7,091 nt of DNA, from assembly GCA_030831415.1 (NCBI GenBank), contig JAURLC010000004.1, positions 1 to 7,091 of the forward strand. Direction: 5' to 3'. The DNA comes from Bacillota bacterium. Its GTDB lineage: Bacteria > Bacillota_I > Bacilli_A > RFN20 > CAG-826. The position numbers were made by a program, and so were the translations under genes. The notes below the pieces were generated by a model. That model saw nothing but the letters and a program-made list of their open reading frames with translations. It was not told where the DNA came from and did not search any database. Positions 1 to 4,756 of the stretch are shown here, in pieces. Numbering within the stretch: the stretch's first letter is position 1; each line of letters begins with the position of its first letter.

Positions 1-27
1 AAAAGGAAGATAGATTATTTTTTTCAT
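1..27 (-). CDS. 5' end of a gene leaving the window, probably secreted or membrane protein (partial)
   Basis: Reading leftward from an ATG at 27-25, the nine codons to the window edge give MKKIIYLPF. This is the basic-then-hydrophobic start usual for a signal peptide or membrane anchor. The ATG is 17 bases past the stop of the esterase lipoprotein on the same strand. It has no Shine-Dalgarno sequence, but the extended -10 element TGTTATAAT ends exactly 6 nt before it, so a leaderless transcript is plausible. Only 9 codons are visible, so the product cannot be identified. The call rests on the promoter placement and the signal-like N-terminus; a chance short ORF is the alternative. Confidence 0.45.
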
Positions 28-33
28 AAAGTC

Positions 34-42
34 ATTATAACA
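34..42 (-). promoter_or_regulatory. Extended -10 promoter (TGTTATAAT) for the left-edge gene
   Basis: On the minus strand this reads TGTTATAAT, a consensus TATAAT preceded by the TGn extension. Six bases (GACTTT) separate it from the ATG at 27, so transcription would start at or next to the A of the start codon. There is no convincing -35 hexamer at 16-18 nt spacing, which extended -10 promoters can tolerate. It lies between two same-strand genes, so the downstream gene could also be reached by read-through. Confidence 0.5.
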
Positions 43-44
43 AC

Positions 45-971
45 CTAAGCAAGTGATAAGGAGAGGGATTGCAATATTTGTTGGTTGAGGGTAACAAGCA
101 TGTCGGGATCACCGTTTAAACTGTGACCACTATTGGGGAAGTAAAGCGCTTCATAAGGAATAGAAGAACTATCCAATTGTTCAAGCAATCGAGGAAGATT
201 ACTCGTTGGGATAAGTTCATCTTGACCGGCATACGCAAATAACGAAGGAATGGCAGTTTGTGCGTAACTGATTGGGGATGCATCCATCCACGCTTGTGGA
301 TATCCGTTCACTTCGAGTTCCTCAGCGGAGGCAACATTCGTCCCGGTTAAACTATTGATTTGAAACAATTGAAGATCTTGATCCCCCATGGTTAGGAAGG
401 CGGGATCGGTGAAGTCAACAGGTGGGACTAGACCAATTGCTAAATCAATTGGAATCGGACTTGATTGTCCATAACTATAGAGTAAAGATAAATGGGCCCC
501 TGCACTTACGCCCATGATCGCCATTTGCATTGTATCAAGTGTAAAGAAATCAGCATTTAAACGAATGAATTGAATTGCAAGACCAATATCATCGACCATA
601 TCCTCATAGGTTGCCCCTGAAAGTAATAAACGATAATTCATCGACACGTATAAATATCCTTGAGAGACGAGTACATCACGGTATAAGCGCATCATGGACT
701 TATCGCCCCCAATCCAACTGCCTCCGTGTACGAGTAGGACAAGAGGTCGTAGGTTTTCTGAAGGTAAGTAGGCATATTCTAGAACTTGCCGCACATCGGT
801 TCCATAGACCACGTTATCATCGAATATTAAGGGGTTTTCCGATGAACTCTGGGGAGAGCTAGAGAGTGTTGAGGAAGAAGCTATTGAAGAAAAGGAAGAA
901 ACAGATGATGATGCATCCACACTTCCACAGGCAGGAAGAATAAGTAAGGTAAGCAAAAGAAAACGTTTCAT
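45..971 (-). CDS. Alpha/beta-hydrolase (esterase-like) lipoprotein
   Basis: This 308-residue protein is probably a lipid-anchored extracellular carboxylesterase of the Abhydrolase_3 / BD-FAE-like group, hydrolysing an unknown ester. The N-terminus has a hydrophobic signal (residues 4-13) followed by LPAC with the lipobox cysteine at 15; proline at -2 is unusual for a lipobox. A Ser-rich spacer (about 21-44) links the anchor to the domain. The domain shows the oxyanion motif HGG (82-84), the nucleophile elbow GVSAG with Ser156, an acid candidate Asp251 in AGQDE and His283 in NSGHS, so the triad looks intact. The ATG at 971 is chosen because it gives the signal peptide; no in-frame ATG lies between it and ldh. 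There is no Shine-Dalgarno sequence. It lies 43 bases after ldh on the same strand with no terminator seen between, so read-through from ldh is possible. The substrate cannot be inferred from the neighbours. Confidence 0.88.
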   Translation of the reverse strand: MKRFLLLTLLILPACGSVDASSSVSSFSSIASSSTLSSSPQSSSENPLIFDDNVVYGTDVRQVLEYAYLPSENLRPLVLLVHGGSWIGGDKSMMRLYRDVLVSQGYLYVSMNYRLLLSGATYEDMVDDIGLAIQFIRLNADFFTLDTMQMAIMGVSAGAHLSLLYSYGQSSPIPIDLAIGLVPPVDFTDPAFLTMGDQDLQLFQINSLTGTNVASAEELEVNGYPQAWMDASPISYAQTAIPSLFAYAGQDELIPTSNLPRLLEQLDSSSIPYEALYFPNSGHSLNGDPDMLVTLNQQILQSLSLSLA

Positions 972-977
972 GGTTTT

Positions 978-1006
978 ATTGTGGAGAATTGAATAAGTAG
1001 ATGCAA
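978..1006 (-). promoter_or_regulatory. Weak candidate promoter for the esterase lipoprotein
   Basis: On the minus strand TTGCAT (1006-1001) and CACAAT (983-978) are separated by 17 nt, and CACAAT ends 6 nt before the ATG at 971. Each hexamer matches the sigma-70/SigA consensus only partly (TTG of the -35; 4 of 6 in the -10). It is listed because the same 6-nt geometry recurs at the other starts without a Shine-Dalgarno sequence. Co-transcription with ldh is the alternative. Confidence 0.25.
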
Positions 1007-1014
1007 TGAGGATG

Positions 1015-1950
1015 CTATTTGAGTTGGTCTAACGATTGTTTGAGAATGTTTGCAGAGGCTTGTAAAGCGGTCAATTCTTGTTCATTTAATGTCAGTTGAA
1101 CAACATGATGAATACCTTGTCGATTGATAACCGCAGGCAACCCAATGTAAACGGGTTCAATAGGATAAAGCCCTTCGTGTAGGACGGATAACGGTATAAT
1201 ACGATTTTCATCCAATAAGATTGCTTTGGTAATGTAGGCTAACACCATCCCAATACCATAGTAACTTGCTTGTTTCCTTTGAATGATTTCATAGGCAGCA
1301 GTTTTGACGGTGTGATGGATGGTTTCCAAGTCTTCATGTGCAATCTTGCCATACGTTTTGATGACATCGGTTAACGGTTTGACCCCCACAAAGGCATTTG
1401 ACCAACAAACAAACTCAGAGTCCCCATGTTCTCCTAAAATATAGGCGTGAACATTACTTACATTAATATCAATCTTTTGACTAATTTCATACCGTAAACG
1501 TGCAGTGTCTAATGATGTTCCACTGCCGATGACGCGCGATGAAGGTAATCCGGAAGTTTGCCAAGCAATGTGGGTGAGGATGTCCACAGGGTTCGTCGCT
1601 AATAAAAAGATACCTTGGAAACCACTGCCCATCACCGATTGAACGATTGAACGAATAATCGAGGCATTCTTTTGTAACAGCATCAAGCGCGTTTCACCTG
1701 GCTTTTGATTGACCCCTGCAGCGATGACGACAAGTGTAGCATCCCGGCAGTCTGCATAATCGCCTGCTCGAACGTGCATACGCTTCGGTGAGAAGGATAA
1801 CCCATGGTTCAAATCCATTGCCTCGCCTTCCGCCTTCGCCTTATTAACATCGATTAACACAATCTCTTCACCAATTCCTTGATTAATAAGACTATACACA
1901 TAGGACATCCCCACAAAGCCTGTACCCACTAAAACGATTTTTTGCTTCAT
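1015..1950 (-). CDS. ldh: L-lactate dehydrogenase (NAD-dependent, probably FBP-activated)
   Basis: This cytosolic enzyme reduces pyruvate to L-lactate with NADH (EC 1.1.1.27), regenerating NAD for glycolysis. The 311 residues match the usual bacterial LDH length. The Rossmann motif GTGFVG is at 9-14, with Asp34 at the end of the second strand fitting NAD preference. The mobile loop NQKPGETR has Gln82 (the pyruvate-selecting position 102 of classic numbering, where malate dehydrogenases carry Arg) and Arg88 (Arg109). Asp148, Arg151 and His175 in GEHGD correspond to Asp168, Arg171 and catalytic His195. Arg153 and His168 fall at classic positions 173 and 188, which bind fructose-1,6-bisphosphate in allosteric bacterial LDHs, so FBP activation is likely. 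The ATG at 1950 has a strong AAAGGAG/GAGAGGG Shine-Dalgarno region, but this lies inside a perfect hairpin in the leader. The gene is divergent from the 2032-2535 membrane protein gene. Confidence 0.97.
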   Translation of the reverse strand: MKQKIVLVGTGFVGMSYVYSLINQGIGEEIVLIDVNKAKAEGEAMDLNHGLSFSPKRMHVRAGDYADCRDATLVVIAAGVNQKPGETRLMLLQKNASIIRSIVQSVMGSGFQGIFLLATNPVDILTHIAWQTSGLPSSRVIGSGTSLDTARLRYEISQKIDINVSNVHAYILGEHGDSEFVCWSNAFVGVKPLTDVIKTYGKIAHEDLETIHHTVKTAAYEIIQRKQASYYGIGMVLAYITKAILLDENRIIPLSVLHEGLYPIEPVYIGLPAVINRQGIHHVVQLTLNEQELTALQASANILKQSLDQLK

Positions 1951-2012
1951 GTTTTATCCCTCTCCTTTAGCATAATCCAAAGGAGAGCAAACGTATAGAC
2001 GTTTGGGAAAAC
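1951..2012 (-). promoter_or_regulatory. Structured ldh 5' leader: candidate three-way-junction RNA sequestering the Shine-Dalgarno
   Basis: Read as minus-strand RNA from 2012 to 1951, the whole leader can pair. P1 is GUUUUCC (2012-2006) with GG-AU-AAAAC (1959-1951), leaving a two-base AU bulge. P2 is CAAACGU/ACGUUUG (2005-1988), perfect 7 bp with a CUAU loop. P3 is CUCUCCUUU (1987-1979) with AAAGGAGAG (1968-1960), perfect 9 bp with a 10-nt loop. No unpaired bases separate the helices, and P1 ends on the base before the AUG. P3 contains the AAAGGAG Shine-Dalgarno sequence, so translation would be low unless the hairpin opens. No U-tract follows, so it is not an intrinsic terminator. It matches no riboswitch class I recognise; a thermometer, ligand- or protein-responsive element, or DNA operator dyads are all possible. 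The pairings are visible in the sequence; the function is inferred. Confidence 0.6.
1988..2005. promoter_or_regulatory. Perfect palindrome CAAACGT-ATAG-ACGTTTG, possible operator
   Basis: Two perfect 7-bp arms flank 4 bases between the divergent ldh and membrane-protein starts. As DNA it would sit just downstream of the predicted ldh transcription start, a usual place for a repressor. It is also helix P2 of the proposed ldh leader RNA. It does not match the Rex site (TTGTGA-type arms). The halves resemble LacI/PurR-family half-sites (GCAAAC), but the spacing differs. A second, shorter dyad GGAAA-AC-TTTCC (2006-2017) lies next to it. Confidence 0.45.
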
Positions 2013-2025
2013 TTTCCATTATAGT
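1996..2025 (+). promoter_or_regulatory. Promoter of the 2032-2535 gene, probably leaderless
   Basis: TATAGT (2020-2025) ends exactly 6 nt before the ATG at 2032. TAGACG (1996-2001) lies 18 nt upstream and matches 4 of 6 of the -35 consensus. There is no Shine-Dalgarno sequence near the start; AAAGGAG at 1979-1985 is about 45 nt away. Transcription would start at or beside the start codon. Confidence 0.45.
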
Positions 2026-2046
2026 AAATGTATGAAATTAACCCAA
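2018..2046 (-). promoter_or_regulatory. ldh promoter
   Basis: The minus strand carries a perfect TATAAT (2023-2018), with TTGGGT (2046-2041) 17 nt upstream as a partial -35. Transcription would begin near 2012/2011, giving a leader of about 61-62 nt that is exactly the structured segment described for ldh. The -35 lies inside the first codons of the divergent gene. The -10 overlaps that of the opposite promoter by four bases. Confidence 0.6.
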
Positions 2047-2535
2047 AAACGATGGATCTTCCTCAGTTGGATTGCCTTTTTTCTCGTTCTTAGTTTTGTA
2101 TTACCTAACGTTGCTTCTGCAAGTGAGGCGAATGGGCTAAGTGAATCGATTGATACCAATTTTGCTTTTTCACCTGCTTTGCTCGTCGATATATTATCTT
2201 CTTATGGGGAAGCAGGACGTGCGTATTACATTACTCAACGGTGGACGTTTGATTTATATTATCCACTCGTTTATGGTGTACCCATTAGCTTAAGTCTGAA
2301 TCGTCTCATTATTCAACCAAAAAATCGTCGTATAGCATGGATTGGGATGATCGCGAGTAGTTTTGACTATATTGAAAATATTATTTTTACGATTGCAGCA
2401 TTAACCTTTCCTAATTCTACAATTATTTGGGTGACAATGGGTGTTGTGGTAAGTATCGCAAAATGGTGCGCCTTAGGAGGAGGATTTCTGCTTGTCATTG
2501 GGCTGTCCTTACGTCAATTATTTTTTCGAAAATAA
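2032..2535 (+). CDS. Unrecognised four-helix membrane protein
   Basis: This 167-residue protein is of unknown function. An N-terminal hydrophobic segment (about 8-28, ending VASAS) could be a signal peptide or first helix. A hydrophilic segment follows (30-70), then hydrophobic stretches at about 72-92, 101-124 and 130-160, and a basic tail. Motif-like residues cluster between helices: YGEAGRAYY (58-66), the DLYYPLVYG run (74-82) and FDYIEN (111-116). Charged and Tyr/Pro residues next to or inside predicted helices suggest a conserved functional core, but I cannot name the family with confidence. It is the only plus-strand gene here, divergent from ldh, with its last 18 bases overlapping the trehalose gene tail to tail. 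The start is set by the hydrophobic N-terminus and a -10 element 6 nt upstream; no Shine-Dalgarno sequence is present. Confidence 0.8.
   Translation: MKLTQKRWIFLSWIAFFLVLSFVLPNVASASEANGLSESIDTNFAFSPALLVDILSSYGEAGRAYYITQRWTFDLYYPLVYGVPISLSLNRLIIQPKNRRIAWIGMIASSFDYIENIIFTIAALTFPNSTIIWVTMGVVVSIAKWCALGGGFLLVIGLSLRQLFFRK
2518..2535. repeat. AT-rich palindrome formed by the two converging gene ends
   Basis: The 18-base overlap of the converging genes is itself an inverted repeat: TTATTTT (2518-2524), loop TTCG, AAAATAA (2529-2535). The outer bases are the two TAA stop codons, one per strand. The RNA could form a 7-bp A-U stem with a UUCG loop in either direction. Without G-C pairs or a following U-tract it is a poor intrinsic terminator, but it may mark the end of both transcripts. 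Confidence 0.4.
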
Positions 2536-4656
2536 CGCAAAAAAAGCATATAATTCATCAACCGATCCAAGTTGATACTTCGCAAGTGTTTTCCCTTTTC
2601 CAATGCGAATGGTGTGTGCGTGTGGAGCAGCGGCAAACATGTTTTCATCGGTTTCATCATCGCCGACGATGAGCATAAAATCAGGTTGAACGTCTTCGAT
2701 TATTTTTTGAACTGCAATGCCTTTGTGAACAGTAGGATCTTTAATTTCGATGACTTTATGACCGAGCATAATTTGCATTGATGTTCGACTTTCTAGTGTT
2801 TCTAAAGTGTGAAGAATATCACCTTTTCGTATGGTGACCATATCGGGTTCACATAAGCGATAATGGAAGGCTATGCCACCTGCTTTATCTTCGATTAAAC
2901 TTCCTGGCATTTGATCCATATATTGTTGAAGAACCCGCAAGACATCTTTTTTCCAAGGGAGGGTTGAACCAAGACGACTTTCATGCCCGTTGGGTTTACG
3001 CATTGTCCGTCCATGATTTCCTGCAAGATACATGGGTAAATGACCAAACCAATGTTTAAGTTGTTTCCCTTCTCGACCAGACACGATCGCGACATGCGAG
3101 GAAGGAAAGGCTAAAAACTTGGAGAGTAGGTCAAATACTTTGGCGGTTGGCTTTGCATCATCGGGTCGTGATTGAAGCGAAAAAATCGTTCCATCATAGT
3201 CAAAAACAAATAATGGATTTTTTGCCATCTTCCATGAGGAAAGAATGTCATCTAATGGTTTTTGTTCGGTTTTTTGTAAAGGTTTTTTCGTTTCTCCCAT
3301 CGTTTCTAATCGTTCAAGAAAACTATGAACCCAATAATGGACATTGGTTCGTCGAATCCGATTCATCATCGCATCGTGACGACGTTTTTTTTCACGATCC
3401 GACATTGTTAAGGCTTCAAAAATAGCCTCACCTATCGCTTCAATATTTACAGGATTAACTCGAATCGCCTCGGATAATTCATGACTTGCTCCCGCGGTTT
3501 CTGAAAGGATCAAACATCCTTTCCCATCGCGATGGGAGGCAACATATTCCTTTGCAACGAGATTCATTCCATCACGTAAAGGCGTTACAAGCATGACATC
3601 CGCAGATTGATATAAAGGAATTAAGTCATCTTGAGGAAATGCTTGATATAAGTACCAAATCGGCATCCATGATTGTGTTCCATATTTTCCGTTAATTTCG
3701 GCAATTTTTTGTTCAATGATTGATTTAAGTTGATCGTAACTATCGAGTAATTCTCGAGATGGGGCAATGATGAGTTTAAAACTTACCTTTCCATGATATT
3801 CAGGGTGGTTCGAAAGAAAATGTTCATACCCGAGCAATCGTTGAGGAATTCCTTTGGAATAATCTAATCGATCAATGGATAAAATCATTGAATACTTTGA
3901 TTTTTTCGAAGGAAGTTTAACATGATCAAACGTTTCGACATCAATGCCCATAGGAAAAGCATCGACTTGAACAAGCCGCTGGTGATATGGAATTGTAAAT
4001 AAATGACGATCAAGTTGCATAATACGCGTTATCGAGGACATAAAATGACGAACATAATCATACGTATGAAATCCTATAAGATCGGCTCCAAGTAAACCCG
4101 TTAGTAATTCTTTTTGATGAACAAGAGTTCGAAATAATTCAAAAGAAGGAAAAGGAATGTGATGAAAGTATCCTATTTTTAAGCTAGGAAAAGCGTGGCG
4201 AAGCAATCCGGGTAGCAACATGAGTTGATAATCATGCACCCACACGGTATCTCCGGGTTTAATAAAAGGTTGAATAATATCAAAAAAAAGTTGATTAACC
4301 TTTTGATAAGCTTCCCAAGTTTCAGGTCGATGGCGTGTCTTCTCTAAAAAATAATGAGAAAGTGGCCATAAGGTTTCGTTGGAATACCCATGATAATAAA
4401 GGTCAATCTCTTCTTGGGTTAATGGAACAGGGATTGCATCGTTTTTTTCAAGTAAGGTCGTCAGCAATTTCCATTGCTCTTTATCGATTGTATCCTTGGC
4501 AATACCCGGCCATCCAACCCATTGAAATGTTTGTTGCTCACGAACGGATTGTAAACCCGTTGCAAGACCACCCACACTCGGTTTTAGCTGAAACGTTCCT
4601 TCAGTTTGCCGAACTGAAAAAGGTAGACGATTGGAAACAATCCATAAGGTAGACAT
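2518..4656 (-). CDS. otsAB: Bifunctional trehalose-6-phosphate synthase/phosphatase (OtsA-OtsB fusion)
   Basis: This 712-residue cytosolic enzyme makes trehalose in two steps. The N-terminal GT20 domain (about 1-455) joins UDP-glucose and glucose-6-phosphate (EC 2.4.1.15), and the C-terminal HAD-type phosphatase domain (about 478-710) removes the phosphate (EC 3.1.3.12). OtsA signatures are SNRLP (8-12), GGLATGL (29-35), LWPLSHY (96-102), VHDYQL (140-145), HHIPFP (165-170), the DRLDYSKG phosphate-binding segment with Arg263 and Lys268, and the RDGMNLVAKEY segment with Asp362; these match the E. coli OtsA donor and acceptor residues. Phosphatase signatures are DYDGT (Asp486, Asp488), VSGR (525-528), GNHG (546-549), Lys645 and GDDETDE (665-671). 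Both active sites look intact. The start is fixed because an in-frame TAA lies one codon upstream of the ATG. There is no clear Shine-Dalgarno sequence. Trehalose probably serves as stress protectant or reserve. Confidence 0.96.
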   Translation of the reverse strand: MSTLWIVSNRLPFSVRQTEGTFQLKPSVGGLATGLQSVREQQTFQWVGWPGIAKDTIDKEQWKLLTTLLEKNDAIPVPLTQEEIDLYYHGYSNETLWPLSHYFLEKTRHRPETWEAYQKVNQLFFDIIQPFIKPGDTVWVHDYQLMLLPGLLRHAFPSLKIGYFHHIPFPSFELFRTLVHQKELLTGLLGADLIGFHTYDYVRHFMSSITRIMQLDRHLFTIPYHQRLVQVDAFPMGIDVETFDHVKLPSKKSKYSMILSIDRLDYSKGIPQRLLGYEHFLSNHPEYHGKVSFKLIIAPSRELLDSYDQLKSIIEQKIAEINGKYGTQSWMPIWYLYQAFPQDDLIPLYQSADVMLVTPLRDGMNLVAKEYVASHRDGKGCLILSETAGASHELSEAIRVNPVNIEAIGEAIFEALTMSDREKKRRHDAMMNRIRRTNVHYWVHSFLERLETMGETKKPLQKTEQKPLDDILSSWKMAKNPLFVFDYDGTIFSLQSRPDDAKPTAKVFDLLSKFLAFPSSHVAIVSGREGKQLKHWFGHLPMYLAGNHGRTMRKPNGHESRLGSTLPWKKDVLRVLQQYMDQMPGSLIEDKAGGIAFHYRLCEPDMVTIRKGDILHTLETLESRTSMQIMLGHKVIEIKDPTVHKGIAVQKIIEDVQPDFMLIVGDDETDENMFAAAPHAHTIRIGKGKTLAKYQLGSVDELYAFFALFSKK

Positions 4657-4662
4657 AACTTA

Positions 4663-4691
4663 ACCATAACAAAATACGATCGATTAGGCAA
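4663..4691 (-). promoter_or_regulatory. Promoter of the trehalose gene, probably leaderless
   Basis: On the minus strand TTGCCT (4691-4686) is followed after 17 nt by TATGGT (4668-4663), which has an upstream TGn extension (TGTTATGGT). The -10 ends 6 nt (TAAGTT) before the ATG at 4656, placing transcription start at the start codon. No Shine-Dalgarno sequence is present, in agreement with a leaderless message. Confidence 0.5.
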
Positions 4692-4707
4692 AAATGGGTG
4701 GCATTTC

Positions 4708-4741
4708 CTCTTTCAGAAAAGAGAAAAACCTTGGTTTTTTT
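4708..4741 (-). terminator. Candidate intrinsic terminator after the surface-protein gene
   Basis: About 16 bases after the stop at 4757, the minus-strand RNA has AAAAAC-CAAG-GUUUUU (4739-4724) followed by a CU-rich, U-rich tract. A second hairpin, CUCUUU-UCUG-AAAGAG (4723-4708), follows at once. The first stem is short and A-U rich, so strength is uncertain. The first hairpin also reads as a stem with U-tract on the plus strand, where no gene needs it. Confidence 0.4.
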
Positions 4742-4756
4742 ATGATTCGTTAGGTT

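Noticed and set aside
1015..1950. Malate dehydrogenase instead of lactate dehydrogenase
   Set aside because: Gln at the substrate-selecting position in the NQKPGETR loop is the LDH residue; malate dehydrogenases have Arg there.
1979..1985. AAAGGAG on the plus strand as Shine-Dalgarno of the 2032-2535 gene
   Set aside because: It is about 45 nt upstream of the ATG, too far to position a ribosome, and is explained as the 5' arm of the ldh leader hairpin.
1960..1987. Intrinsic terminator or attenuator stem upstream of ldh
   Set aside because: No U-tract follows on either strand; on the minus strand GGAUAAAAC and the start codon come next, so control of translation is the better reading.
1988..2005. 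Rex or PurR binding site
   Set aside because: The arms do not match TTGTGA/TCACAA, and although GCAAAC-like halves recall PurR, the 4-bp central insertion breaks the known spacing.
2895..3095. Minus-strand ORF of 66 codons inside the trehalose gene
   Set aside because: It lies wholly inside the phosphatase-domain coding region in another frame, has no domain or start signal, and is a shadow of the real gene; the other nested ORFs (575-862, 2427-2672, 2572-2781, 3147-3425, 4335-4652, 5593-5799, 6007-6219, 6158-6385) fail in the same way.
4708..4723. CTCTTT-CAGA-AAAGAG hairpin as an independent terminator for a plus-strand gene
   Set aside because: No plus-strand gene lies upstream that would use it; it is kept only as part of the weak terminator region after the surface-protein gene.
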